A stretch of DNA of 64,000 nt from Microbacterium sp. Yaish 1 (GCF_002245215.1 NZ_NPMR01000002.1:496001-560000); one strand, 5' to 3'. Shown: positions 46,618-55,608, counted from the stretch's first letter. Translations and numbers: made by a program. Notes: a model not told the origin generated them from the letters alone.

Positions 46618-49103
46618 CGCGGCACCTGCGGCGGGCGCTCGCCGCCCTGACTCTCGCCGCCGCCGGCGCTCTCCTCGCGGCGCCCGCGGCCGTCGCTGAT
46701 ACTTCCGTGCCCGCGCCCGTCACGCAGGATGGGCTCTGGTTCGGCCCGGAGCTCGACTGGGGCTCGGACGGTCCGGACGGGTACGCCGACCGGCTCGGCG
46801 AGACACCCGCGACCTATGCCATCCGCTTGTCGTACCCGCTCGATGACAAAGCTCGCCAGGGCTGGTCTCGCGCCGCCACGGCAGCCGCTGCCCAGGGCGC
46901 CGTCCTCGTCCTGAGCATGGAGCCGCGGGTTCCTCTCGCGGACCTCACGCGCGACGATGCCGCGGCGTTCAACGCGATGCTCGAGAAGATGCAGGGCGAC
47001 TACGACACGCACCACCTCGTGCGCTTCGCCCCCGAGATGAACGGTTCGTGGACCTCGTGGGGGCAGCAGCCGCGCGAGTTCGTGCGCGCCTTCGAGGCCG
47101 TGGCCGACATCGTCCACGACGGCGGTTCGGGCGCCGAGATGGTCTGGGCCCCCTCGTATGGCGCGGGGTACCCGTTCGAGCGCGCCGATGGGCGCCTCGA
47201 CGATCTCTCCCCCGCCGACCTTCGGGCGCTCGACACCGACGCGGACGGTCTGCTGACGGAGGCCGACGACCCGTACGGCCCCTACTTCCCCGACGCGGAT
47301 GCCGTCGACCGGGTCGGCCTGACGATGTTCTACTTCGGCAAGGGCGAGTCGGGTGCCGCCGCGGGCCGTGACGTGCCGCTCCTGTCGAACAGTGCGCCCG
47401 ACGATGGCGAGGTAGCCGCGCGCCTGGACGAGCAGTGGGGCTACACCGTGCCGCAGGCGGAAACCTTCTACGACAGGTTCGCGGCGGGCGAGAGCCGCGA
47501 CCTCCTGCTCGACACCGGTGCGCTCTACGACTTCTCGCTCGACGGAGACACCGAGCTCGCCGTCAAGCAGGGCTGGTGGCGCCAAGTGCTCGCCGAGCTG
47601 CCCGACCACCCGCGCATCACCGCGGTGACCTGGCTCGAGGCCGTGCGCGAAGAGGCCGAGGCCGGCGCGCAGGAGGTCGACTGGCGTCTGACGGCTTCAG
47701 GCGAGCTCGCGAGCGCGTTCCGTGCCGACCTCGCGGCATCCGGGCAGGTGCAGTGGAGTCCGATCACCGAGGTGATCACGCCGCAGGAGGGCTCGGCGAC
47801 CACCGTCCAGGTGCGCGAGGGCAACGACGCGATGACCTGGCTCACGGGTTCCGTCGCCGCGCTCGCCATCGCGTTCCTCGCCTCCGGATTCGTCGGCAGG
47901 ATGCTGCCGTCGTGGCGCTATCCGGACGAATCGGCGCCCCGTGACCTGCGCATCGACATGCTACGAGGGTTCGCCATCGTCGTCGTTGTGGTCACGCAGA
48001 TCGAAGTTCTGAGCCCCTTCTCGCTGGCGGCTCTCGATGTGTTCGGGGTGGTCAGCGGCGCCGAGCTCTTCGTCCTGCTGAGCGGGATCGCCCTCGGCAT
48101 GGCGTTCCCGGCCGCTGTCAGACGAGCCGGCGAATGGGGCGCAGCCCTCGTCGCCTGGGCGAGAGCTCGAAAGCAGTATCTCGTCGCGCTCGCCGTCACT
48201 CTGCTCATCTTCGTCCTCAGCTTCGTGCCGTTCATCGATGCGTCGTCGATCATGACGTTCACCGACCGTGGCACCGGCGACGACGGTCAGGCGACCTCCG
48301 GCCGCGTGTACGACCTCTACCCGAACGCCGACCGCCTGCTCGACTACCCGCCGCCCTGGTACGCGGTGAGACAGCTGCTCCTGCTCGAGATGGGCCCGTG
48401 GCCGTTCAACATCATGGGACTGTTCGTCGTCCTGAGCCTCGCCTATCCCGCGCTCATGTGGCTCATCCGCCGGCGCCTGTGGTGGCTCGTGCTGGCGGGC
48501 AGCTGGGGTCTCTACGCCCTCCACATCACGATGCCGGAGCTGTCGCCCCTGCCGTCGCAGTTCAACGCGGTCTTCCCGCTGCTGGCGTGGCAGGTGCTCT
48601 TCACGCACGGACTCGTCATCGGGTACTACCGGCGCCAGATCATCCGGGCGCTCACCTCCACACCGGGGAAGATCCTCATCGGCCTCTTCGTCGTCGGCTA
48701 CGCCGGCTTCCTCGTCTATCTCTGGGCGGGCGACAGCTTCGGGTTCGAGCCGGCCCCGTTCCCCGCCGGCCTCTACGGGATGCTGTACGACTCGGGCTAC
48801 CCGCGGATCGACCTGCATTGGGGGCGCCTGCTCGACCTCGTGCTCGTGATCACCTGCAGCTACGCCGTGCTCACGGTGGCTTGGAAACCGATCAACGCGG
48901 TCATGGGGTGGCTCTGGATCCCGCTGGGCCAGGCGAGCCTCTACGTCTTCATCGTGCACGTGTTCTTCGTGCTCGCCGTCGCGAACATCCCCGGCCTCGA
49001 CCGGCAGAGCTTCTGGCAGGGAACGCTGATCCATACCGCGGTCATCGCGCTCATCTACCTGATGGTGCGGCGGCGGTTCCTCTTCTCGGTGATCCCCCGC
49101 TGA
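46614..49103 (+). CDS. Fusion of secreted GH26-like glycosidase and OpgC-type membrane acyltransferase
   Basis: 829 residues. Signal peptide (1-28), then an extracellular GH26-like barrel (about 35-390) with the acid/base motif RFAPEMNGSW near residue 140 and the DRVGLTMFYFG strand; a membrane helix (about 405-427) follows, then an OpgC-like domain (445-829) with IDMLRGFAIVVVVVTQIE and about ten helices. OpgC adds succinyl groups to glucans in Proteobacteria. The GTG at 46614 overlaps the kinase stop. The upstream extension of the frame is antisense noise. One chain could thus both trim and acylate the polymer. Confidence 0.85.
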   Translation: MTRHLRRALAALTLAAAGALLAAPAAVADTSVPAPVTQDGLWFGPELDWGSDGPDGYADRLGETPATYAIRLSYPLDDKARQGWSRAATAAAAQGAVLVLSMEPRVPLADLTRDDAAAFNAMLEKMQGDYDTHHLVRFAPEMNGSWTSWGQQPREFVRAFEAVADIVHDGGSGAEMVWAPSYGAGYPFERADGRLDDLSPADLRALDTDADGLLTEADDPYGPYFPDADAVDRVGLTMFYFGKGESGAAAGRDVPLLSNSAPDDGEVAARLDEQWGYTVPQAETFYDRFAAGESRDLLLDTGALYDFSLDGDTELAVKQGWWRQVLAELPDHPRITAVTWLEAVREEAEAGAQEVDWRLTASGELASAFRADLAASGQVQWSPITEVITPQEGSATTVQVREGNDAMTWLTGSVAALAIAFLASGFVGRMLPSWRYPDESAPRDLRIDMLRGFAIVVVVVTQIEVLSPFSLAALDVFGVVSGAELFVLLSGIALGMAFPAAVRRAGEWGAALVAWARARKQYLVALAVTLLIFVLSFVPFIDASSIMTFTDRGTGDDGQATSGRVYDLYPNADRLLDYPPPWYAVRQLLLLEMGPWPFNIMGLFVVLSLAYPALMWLIRRRLWWLVLAGSWGLYALHITMPELSPLPSQFNAVFPLLAWQVLFTHGLVIGYYRRQIIRALTSTPGKILIGLFVVGYAGFLVYLWAGDSFGFEPAPFPAGLYGMLYDSGYPRIDLHWGRLLDLVLVITCSYAVLTVAWKPINAVMGWLWIPLGQASLYVFIVHVFFVLAVANIPGLDRQSFWQGTLIHTAVIALIYLMVRRRFLFSVIPR

Positions 49104-49131
49104 CGCGCGGTCAGCGCGCCCGCGCCGTGCG

Positions 49132-50310
49132 TCAGCGCACCGAGACGACCACGGCCGTCACGTCATCGTCGACGACGTGCTCGGAGACGCGAATGGACAG
49201 CTCGTCGAAGAAGGCGTCGGGTTCGGCGGCGCGGCGGAGGTCTTCGCCGATGAGACGCAGGCTGTCGAGCGTGGAGTCGTAGGCATCGAGGGCACCGTCC
49301 GAGACCGAGATGATGAGGTCGCCGTGACCGACCACCGTCTCGCCGGCCTCCCACTCGGCGTCGGATGGGCGCAGGCCGAGCGGGAGGTTGCGGGAGCTCA
49401 GGCGCTCGCTCGTGCCATCGGCACGGAGAAGCAGCGTGAGCCCGTGTCCCGCATCGACATAATCCACGCGGCCGCTTCGGGTCTCGATGACCGCGTGGAA
49501 CAGAGTGGCGAAGGTCTCGCGGTAGCGCTTGTCGTGCCGGGCGTAGTCCTCGACCGAGAGCATCGCCTCGACAGGGTCGAGGTGAGCGCGCTGCTGGAGT
49601 GCGCCGATCAGCTCCTCCGCGAACCCGCCGGCCTCTTCACCCTTGCCCATGACGTCGGCGAGGGTGACGATGATGCGGTCCCCGACCTGCTGCCAGCTGC
49701 TCCGGTCGCCGCTGACCTGCCCGTACGGGATCGCCAGGGCGGCCAGGCGGACCTCCCCTGCCGCGAGACGGTCATCGCGTACGGCCGGGGCGACCGACGC
49801 GGCGGGCACGGGCCCGGGCCCGGGCCCGGAGGCACCGGGATCGTCCATGCGCATCTCCGCCTGCGCCCATAGGCCGAAGCGTTCGAATGCGTCGCGGTCG
49901 GTGTCGCTGAGCTCGCGCGGCGAGGTGTCGAGCAGGCAGAGCGTGCCGACCGTCTCGCCCGCATCGGTGTGGATCGGGAAGCCCGCGTAGAAGCGGATGC
50001 CGTGCTCGGCGACGATCGCGCGGTCGGCGAACCGCGGATCGGCACGGCCGTCGGGGACCTCGAGCACGGCGGGCTGCTTGACGGCCTCGCCGCAGAACGA
50101 GTCCTCGATCGTGGTGTGCCGGAAGTCGGACTCCGCCGGCTGCGACTTCGTGAACACCGTCTCGGAGTTCACGACGTTGACGACGGCGTAATCGACGTCG
50201 AACATCTCGCGGGCGAGCCGCGTGATGCGGTCGAAACGCTCCTCCGGGGCGGTGTCCATCAGACCGAGACGTGTCACCGCGTCGTCGTTGACATCGAGTT
50301 GCTGGGTCAT
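49132..50310 (-). CDS. GAF-domain PP2C phosphatase (RsbU/SpoIIE type)
   Basis: 392 residues. N-terminal GAF sensor (about 10-160, with the ENSFCGEAV-like segment DSFCGEAVKQ and FPIHTDAGETVGTLCLLD), linker rich in Gly-Pro, and a SpoIIE phosphatase domain with VSGDRSSW, LADVMGKGEEAG, SDGALDAY and DDDVTAVVVS metal sites. ATG 50310 has GGAGGGGGAG before it; a TAGGGT box is at 50352-50347. Convergent with the polysaccharide cluster, it is the expected partner that dephosphorylates the STAS protein. Confidence 0.9.
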   Translation of the reverse strand: MTQQLDVNDDAVTRLGLMDTAPEERFDRITRLAREMFDVDYAVVNVVNSETVFTKSQPAESDFRHTTIEDSFCGEAVKQPAVLEVPDGRADPRFADRAIVAEHGIRFYAGFPIHTDAGETVGTLCLLDTSPRELSDTDRDAFERFGLWAQAEMRMDDPGASGPGPGPVPAASVAPAVRDDRLAAGEVRLAALAIPYGQVSGDRSSWQQVGDRIIVTLADVMGKGEEAGGFAEELIGALQQRAHLDPVEAMLSVEDYARHDKRYRETFATLFHAVIETRSGRVDYVDAGHGLTLLLRADGTSERLSSRNLPLGLRPSDAEWEAGETVVGHGDLIISVSDGALDAYDSTLDSLRLIGEDLRRAAEPDAFFDELSIRVSEHVVDDDVTAVVVSVR

Positions 50311-50406
50311 GAGCGGGCTCCCCCTCCACGCATAGCCGGTCATCCGACCCTAGCCAGCGCCGATTCCTCCGGGAAGGAGGTTGCGCAATCGCTGCGCGTC
50401 GGGGAC

Positions 50407-50823
50407 TCAACGCAGCACGGTCCGGCTCGTCGCGGTCGCCTCGACCCGCACACCGTCGGGCACGAACAGCGATGACACCGGAGGGTGCCACACGGTCGCC
50501 ACGGTGACGCGAGCGGACACGCCGTCGGGAGTAGCAGCGTCGACCAGCGTCACGTCACCGGATGCCGCGACGACCTCGGCGGCGAGGTCACGGACATCAG
50601 CCGGGTCGAGTAGCGCGCGCGGCGAGCCCTGTTCGACGGAGAACTCGAACCCGTCGGATGCGGCCAGGGCCGCGGCATCCGCGACGGTGTCCGCCCGCTT
50701 GTGGGCGAGATACAGGCTCATCGCGTCCGCGCTGACGAGGACGAGCACGATGGCGAGCAGAGCGTAGCCGAGGGCGAGGGGCAGCACGCTCCCCTCGTCG
50801 CCCAGCCGATGATGTCTCGTCAT
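50407..50823 (-). CDS. TadG-like / Rv3654c-type secreted protein
   Basis: 138 residues. A short charged N-terminus (MTRHHRLGDEGSVLPLALGY) leads into one membrane helix with the GSVLPLALGYALLAIVL prepilin-like start, followed by DAMSLYLAHKRADTVADAAALAASDG, the hallmark of TadG/Flp-associated proteins. Last gene of the tad locus, overlapping the gene before by four bases. Confidence 0.8.
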   Translation of the reverse strand: MTRHHRLGDEGSVLPLALGYALLAIVLVLVSADAMSLYLAHKRADTVADAAALAASDGFEFSVEQGSPRALLDPADVRDLAAEVVAASGDVTLVDAATPDGVSARVTVATVWHPPVSSLFVPDGVRVEATATSRTVLR

Positions 50824-51281
50824 GGCGCGCCCCACAGCCGCGGCATCCGGTGCACCGCGCTCGCCTCGATCGGGACCCGAGCGAGCCGATCGAGGCCGAG
50901 CACGGGAGGCACGAGCGGCAGCACCGCCTCGGTCTCCGCCGTGACGCGGAACATCGCCCCCGGCCGCGGGCACGAACCGACGCCATCGCACGAGACGGCG
51001 AGCGCGAGATCGTCCGCCGTTATCCCGTACTCGGCGGCGATCGCCCGCGTGATGTCGTCGGCGCGGGCGTCGGCCTGGGCGACATCCGTCGCTGTCGCGA
51101 TCGCGCGAGCCACGTGCCGCGCCGCCGCCTGCGCAGCGAAGGTGTGGGACTGCACGATACCGAGGGAGACGATCAGGTACACGACGGGGACGAGCAGGAT
51201 GAGCCCTGCGGTCAGGAACTCGAGCGACGCCGATCCGTCGTCAGCACGGTGCTGCTCACTCCCCGTCGTCCGCAGGCGCAT
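50820..51281 (-). CDS. TadE-like pseudopilin
   Basis: 153 residues with DDGSASLEFLTAGLILLVPVVYLI at the N-terminus, the TadE prepilin signature (cleavage after G, E five later), and a C-terminal globular part with a cysteine pair (VSCDGVGSCP). The start overlaps the previous gene by 26 bases. Confidence 0.83.
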   Translation of the reverse strand: MRLRTTGSEQHRADDGSASLEFLTAGLILLVPVVYLIVSLGIVQSHTFAAQAAARHVARAIATATDVAQADARADDITRAIAAEYGITADDLALAVSCDGVGSCPRPGAMFRVTAETEAVLPLVPPVLGLDRLARVPIEASAVHRMPRLWGAP

Positions 51282-51642
51282 GCGCGGTCACCTCCCACGC
51301 GGCCGGGATGCCCATCAATCCGACGAGCGGCAGGGTGAGCCGCATCCTCACCTGCACCATCGCCGCGTCATTGACGGCCGTGCGCTGTGTCTGGACGTCC
51401 TGCACGAATGCCGGGCCGAGCGTCCGGTCGACGATCTCCCGTGCGCGCGCGGCGCCCTCCCCGTCGGTCACATCGGCGAGCGCGGCGTCATACGCTCCTT
51501 CGACCGCCGCGTCGTGCGCGACCTCTCGGACGTAGACGGCGAGAGCGAGCTGCATGACCCCCAGAGTCAGCAGGGTCAGCAGCGCTCCGACCATCACGAA
51601 CTCCGCCGGACTCGAGCCTCGGTCGTCGAGAGTGAACGCCAT
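51256..51642 (-). CDS. TadE-like pseudopilin
   Basis: 128 residues. DRGSSPAEFVMVGALLTLLTLGVMQLAL is the prepilin helix, and VREVAHDAAVEGAYDAALAD follows as in other TadE proteins. It begins immediately after the small pilin-like gene. Confidence 0.85.
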   Translation of the reverse strand: MAFTLDDRGSSPAEFVMVGALLTLLTLGVMQLALAVYVREVAHDAAVEGAYDAALADVTDGEGAARAREIVDRTLGPAFVQDVQTQRTAVNDAAMVQVRMRLTLPLVGLMGIPAAWEVTAHAPADDGE

Positions 51643-51643
51643 G

Positions 51644-51832
51644 TCAGAGGCCGGAGACGCGTGCGATGGCTTGCTCGAACAGGTTCGACAGCGCGGGACC
51701 GGCGAGCGCCCAGATGACGACGACGAGCCCGGCCGTCATCAAGGTGACGAGCACCCAGCCGGGAACGTCGCCTTGCTCGTCATCCCGGAGCGCGCTCATC
51801 AGGCCGCGCATACTCTCTGCGGTTCTTCTCAT
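51644..51832 (-). CDS. Small Flp-pilin-like protein
   Basis: 62 residues: charged start, DDEQGDVPGWVLVTLMTAGLVVVIW hydrophobic helix, short tail (LFEQAIARVSGL). Position between TadC and the TadE-like genes is that of the Flp pilin, but the usual GxxxxE cleavage pattern is only loosely met. A GTG at 51862 is in frame; the ATG at 51832 has AAGAAGGG before it. Confidence 0.72.
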   Translation of the reverse strand: MRRTAESMRGLMSALRDDEQGDVPGWVLVTLMTAGLVVVIWALAGPALSNLFEQAIARVSGL

Positions 51833-51862
51833 CGTGTCATCCCTTCTTCGTCTCCGTTTCAC

Positions 51863-52780
51863 TCACAGGCCCAGGCGCAGCATCACGATGCCGGGGAACA
51901 CCGCGAACAGCACCGAGAGAGGCAGCACGAGGAAGACCAGGGGAAGCAGCATGAGGATCTCCTTGCGCCCGGCCTGCTCGATCAGAACCCGCTTCGCGTC
52001 CTCTCGCGCATCGGCGGCCTGGGTCTGCAGGACCTGCGCCAACGGCGCACCGCGCTCGATGGCTCCGACGAGCTGGTCGACCGCACGGTCGACGCTCGCC
52101 ACGTCGAGTGAGCGCGCCATGTCTCGCAGGGCATCGGTCAGGCTCGACCCGGTGCCGGCCGCAAGGACGGCCGCACGCAGGTGACGGGTCAGTTCTCCGG
52201 CTCCCACGTCGCTGACCCGGCGCAGCGCATCGTTGAGGCTCTCTCCCGCAGAAAGACAGAGGGCGAGAAACTCCAGCACCGTCGGCACCTCTTCCCGCAC
52301 CCGCCGCATCCGGTTCTCCGCGGCCTGCACGAGCACCATGTGGGCCGCGAGCACTCCGACGCCGGCGAAGACGATCGGCAGCAGCAGCGTCGCGCCGTTC
52401 GCATCGCCGCGCACGGCCACGGCAATCGTGATCGCGGTTCCCGCCACGAGGCCCCCGACGCCGGCGAACAATTGCCGCAGGCGGAACGTCTCGGGCGAGA
52501 CGGACCATCCGGCCCGCAGAAGCCGGCGTCGCACCACGTCCGATCTGCCGAGTCGCGCGCCCAGCCGCGAGCTCCAGGCGCGGAGCCCGCTCTGCCAGGA
52601 GGATCCCGGGTGCAGCGGGGTCAGGCCCATCGGGTCGGCGATGTCGCGCAGGTACGGCGCGATGCGGCGTTCGAGCGGAGGTGCCGCCCATCGCGGCATC
52701 CCTGCGACGGTGAGGAGAACCCCGGCGGCGAGAACGCTCCCCCAGATGATCGCGAGGGCGAGGTCGGAGGCGGCCGTCAT
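51863..52780 (-). CDS. Type II secretion F-domain protein, TadC-like
   Basis: 305 residues, inner-membrane platform of the Tad pilus. Membrane helices at the N-terminus, in the middle (about 110-150) and at the C-terminus surround a T2SSF helical domain (FLALCLSAGESLNDALRRVS, AIERGAPLAQVLQ). The start at 52780 overlaps TadB by four bases. Confidence 0.88.
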   Translation of the reverse strand: MTAASDLALAIIWGSVLAAGVLLTVAGMPRWAAPPLERRIAPYLRDIADPMGLTPLHPGSSWQSGLRAWSSRLGARLGRSDVVRRRLLRAGWSVSPETFRLRQLFAGVGGLVAGTAITIAVAVRGDANGATLLLPIVFAGVGVLAAHMVLVQAAENRMRRVREEVPTVLEFLALCLSAGESLNDALRRVSDVGAGELTRHLRAAVLAAGTGSSLTDALRDMARSLDVASVDRAVDQLVGAIERGAPLAQVLQTQAADAREDAKRVLIEQAGRKEILMLLPLVFLVLPLSVLFAVFPGIVMLRLGL

Positions 52781-53640
52781 CGCACCCACCTCCGCGGTTC
52801 GGGGAGCCGGCCGATCCGCAGCATGAGCCGGTACGCGACGAAGGACACCGCTGCTCCGGCCACGATGAGGATCGCTCCCTCACCCGAGGCATACGCGCGT
52901 GCACCTTCCGGTCTGAGAGCCAGGAGCGTCAGCACCACCCAGGGCGCGACCAGTCCGAGCACGGCCGCGCCTCGGATCCACGATTGGCGCGCCTCCACCT
53001 CCGCGCGAAGGGCCGCATCGGCGCGGACGGAGGTCGAGAGCGCCCTCAGCACCGGGACAAGCTCGGTCCCACCCACCTGACGTGCCATCCGCAGCGTCTC
53101 CACGATGCGGTCGGCCGCAGGATCGGCGAGCATAGCCTGCAGGCGCACGGCGCTGCTGTCGAAGTGACCGGAGGCGGCGAGATCTCGCGCGAATCCTCGG
53201 AACGCGGGCCGCAGAGGCGGAGGCCCGTTCTCCCCTATCGACGCGACCGCCTCGCCGAGAGGCATCCCGGCTCGAACGGATGCGACGAGGAGGTCGCAGA
53301 CATCGGGCCAGAGCCCTCGGCGAGCTCTCCGCAGTCTCCGCGCGCGGGATCGAAGCCAGGCCCCGGGCAGCAGTGCACCCGCGCCCCCGGCGACGATGGG
53401 CGCCACAGGCAGCGATGTCACGAGCCATGCAGTCGCGGCGGCGAGCATAGCGGCCCCGACCGATGTGGCGGCGAGCCCGCTCACCGGTGCGTGCGCGAAA
53501 CCGGCGGATTCGAGGAGGACGCGACCGAAGCGCCGGGTCGGACCGGATGTCGCCGGGGTCGTCGCTGCCCGGGGCGCGAGCCAGGGCGCCGCTATCAGGA
53601 GGAGACCCGCGCCGAGCGTCGCGCCCCAGAGCAGGATCAC
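52777..53640 (-). CDS. Type II secretion F-domain protein, TadB-like
   Basis: 287 residues, second platform protein. The T2SSF part has LLVASVRAGMPLGEAVASIGE and LRMARQVGGTELVPVLRALS. It starts with GTG overlapping the TadA stop by four bases and forms a heteromer with TadC in related systems. Confidence 0.88.
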   Translation of the reverse strand: MILLWGATLGAGLLLIAAPWLAPRAATTPATSGPTRRFGRVLLESAGFAHAPVSGLAATSVGAAMLAAATAWLVTSLPVAPIVAGGAGALLPGAWLRSRARRLRRARRGLWPDVCDLLVASVRAGMPLGEAVASIGENGPPPLRPAFRGFARDLAASGHFDSSAVRLQAMLADPAADRIVETLRMARQVGGTELVPVLRALSTSVRADAALRAEVEARQSWIRGAAVLGLVAPWVVLTLLALRPEGARAYASGEGAILIVAGAAVSFVAYRLMLRIGRLPEPRRWVR

Positions 53641-54821
53641 GCGCCGCTCCGGAAAACCGAGCGCGTCGCGATCACCTCGTCGACCACTGCACCGGTCGGC
53701 GACACGATCTCTGCGATACGCCGCCGGCCCGACGACAGCAGCTCGCAGTGCACCACGAGATCGACGGACGCCGCGAGAGCATCCCGCACGAAGCCGACGT
53801 CGATGTTGCGGCCCGCCAGGAGGGGAAGGGCCGAGAGCTTCCGCAGCGCGTCCGCGGCGGAGTTGGCGTGAACGGTCGCGGCCGCGGGGACGCCGGTGTT
53901 GAGTGCGAGGATCAGGTCGAGCGCTTCCGCGTCGCGCACCTCACCCACGACGAGACGGTCTGGCCGCATTCGCAGAGCTTCTTTGACCAGACGCCGCAGC
54001 GTCACTTCGCCGCCGCCCTCGAGGCTCGGCTGACGGGCCTGCAGGGCGACGACATCGGGGAGGTCGACGGCGAGCTCGAACGTCTCCTCGACGGTGACGA
54101 CCCGTTGCTCGGAGGGACTTGCTGCCATCAGCGCGCTGAGCATCGTGGTCTTCCCCGCGTGGGTCGCCCCGGAAACGATGATGTTCCGTCCGCCCGCGAT
54201 CGCGGTGCGGAGGATGTCGGCAGCGTCGGGCGTCACCGAACCGACGGTGACCAAGTCGTCGAGGGTGCGGAACCTGCGCAGGAACTTGCGGACGTTGATC
54301 GACCAGTGGCGGGTGATGTCGGGGATGACGACGTGAAGCCGCGAGCCGTCCGGAAGCGAGGCATCGGCGAAGGGCTGACTCAAGTCGACGCGGCGACCAC
54401 TCGCGTGCAGCATCCGCTCGACCAGGTCGCGTACCTCCCCCTCGGTCAGGGTCAGCGCGATCCTTTCGCTCCGGCCGCCGCGCGCGACGAAGATCCGGTC
54501 GGGAGCGTTGATCCACAGCTCCTCGACACTCGGATCATCCAGCAGCGCCTGCAAGGGTCCGTACCCGGCAACCGATGCCAGGACGCGGCGCACTGCTGAG
54601 ACCTCGTCGTCGACCGCTGCGAGCCCCCGCGCCAGAGCGAAGTCATTGTGCCGCTGCACTTCCGCGACCGCGACGCGCTCGACCTCGTCCGGACGCTCAG
54701 CGGGGTCGATGCCCTCCGACCGCAGCCGATCGCGCAGACGGCACGCGATACGCGTCTCGGGAGGCAGGTCAGGCGGCTCGGAACCGGATGCGGACGAGAG
54801 GGAAATGCTCACCCGCAGCAT
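53637..54821 (-). CDS. Pilus assembly ATPase, TadA/CpaF family
   Basis: 394 residues, cytoplasmic secretion ATPase powering the Tad system. Walker A GATHAGKTT (about residues 218-226), Asp box VTVEETFELAV, Walker B RMRPDRLVVGEVRDAE and His box AATVHANS are all present, as are the N-terminal DPSVEELWIN and DGSRLHVVIP stretches. First gene of the seven-gene locus. No TadZ/CpaE or prepilin peptidase is present here. Confidence 0.94.
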   Translation of the reverse strand: MLRVSISLSSASGSEPPDLPPETRIACRLRDRLRSEGIDPAERPDEVERVAVAEVQRHNDFALARGLAAVDDEVSAVRRVLASVAGYGPLQALLDDPSVEELWINAPDRIFVARGGRSERIALTLTEGEVRDLVERMLHASGRRVDLSQPFADASLPDGSRLHVVIPDITRHWSINVRKFLRRFRTLDDLVTVGSVTPDAADILRTAIAGGRNIIVSGATHAGKTTMLSALMAASPSEQRVVTVEETFELAVDLPDVVALQARQPSLEGGGEVTLRRLVKEALRMRPDRLVVGEVRDAEALDLILALNTGVPAAATVHANSAADALRKLSALPLLAGRNIDVGFVRDALAASVDLVVHCELLSSGRRRIAEIVSPTGAVVDEVIATRSVFRSGA

Positions 54822-54901
54822 CGTGGTCGCTATCTGATCAGCCGGTCGCGACTTTCCACAGGGCTCGCACGCGTACTCAAGGCGTCGGCGGCGAGTGAGC
54901 G

Positions 54902-55528
54902 CTACTCTGCCCGATCTCGCACCTCGTGGAGCGTCCGCGCGAGCGACAGCACTGCCGTCTTGTACAGCTCGGGGCTCACATTCTCCGGATCGAAAAGGGC
55001 GAGCGCAGACAAGCCCAAGTCGAGGGCCGTCAAGATGCGGAACTGATCGGCAGGAGGAATTCGCGCGAACCTGCTGTCAGTCGGGATCGGGGACGCATCG
55101 GCCAGGATGTCGTCGGACGGCGAGATGAACTCGAGCAGCCCAGCCGTGAGTCGGTCGTCCCGCAGCGCATACGGGATGAAGTCGAAGAGCAGCCGCGCGT
55201 AGCTCCCGCGGTCGCCGCTTCTCGCGGTGTGGATCCAGATGTCGCACCACGCTTCGAGTCGTTCATCGTCATCGGTCGCCCGATCGAGGATGGCACGAAA
55301 GTCCTGCGCCTCCGGCGAAAGCGCCTGCCGGTATCGGATGACCTCCAAGATCAGTTCGCCCTTGTCGCGAAAGTTGGAGTAGACCGCACCCTTCGTCAGC
55401 CCGGCTTCCAACGCCACGTCGTCGAGAGAGGCGCCCGCAACCCCGCGCGCGGCGAAGATGCGCTCTGCCGCTTCGAGCAGCAGAGTCCTGTTGCGCTGCC
55501 GCTGCTCATCGCGGGTCATCCGTGTCAT
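54902..55528 (-). CDS. TetR family transcriptional regulator
   Basis: 208 residues. Helix-turn-helix ASLDDVALEAGLTKGAVYSNF near residues 33-53. Divergent from the ABC transporter, with the ATACTG-C-CAGTAT operator in between, so it is that transporter's likely repressor. Its ATG has TAGGAT seven bases upstream. Confidence 0.92.
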   Translation of the reverse strand: MTRMTRDEQRQRNRTLLLEAAERIFAARGVAGASLDDVALEAGLTKGAVYSNFRDKGELILEVIRYRQALSPEAQDFRAILDRATDDDERLEAWCDIWIHTARSGDRGSYARLLFDFIPYALRDDRLTAGLLEFISPSDDILADASPIPTDSRFARIPPADQFRILTALDLGLSALALFDPENVSPELYKTAVLSLARTLHEVRDRAE

Positions 55529-55595
55529 GCGTCGAATCCTAGAACATCCGGACCAGCCGACTTCGCAACCCTGGAGCCGTTGATTCGGGCCTCAA

Positions 55596-55608
55596 ATACT
55601 GCCAGTAT
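55596..55608. promoter_or_regulatory. TetR operator overlapping the ABC transporter -10 box
   Basis: ATACTG-C-CAGTAT, a perfect 13-base dyad. Its right arm CAGTAT is also the -10 box, six bases before ATG 55615. Confidence 0.6.
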
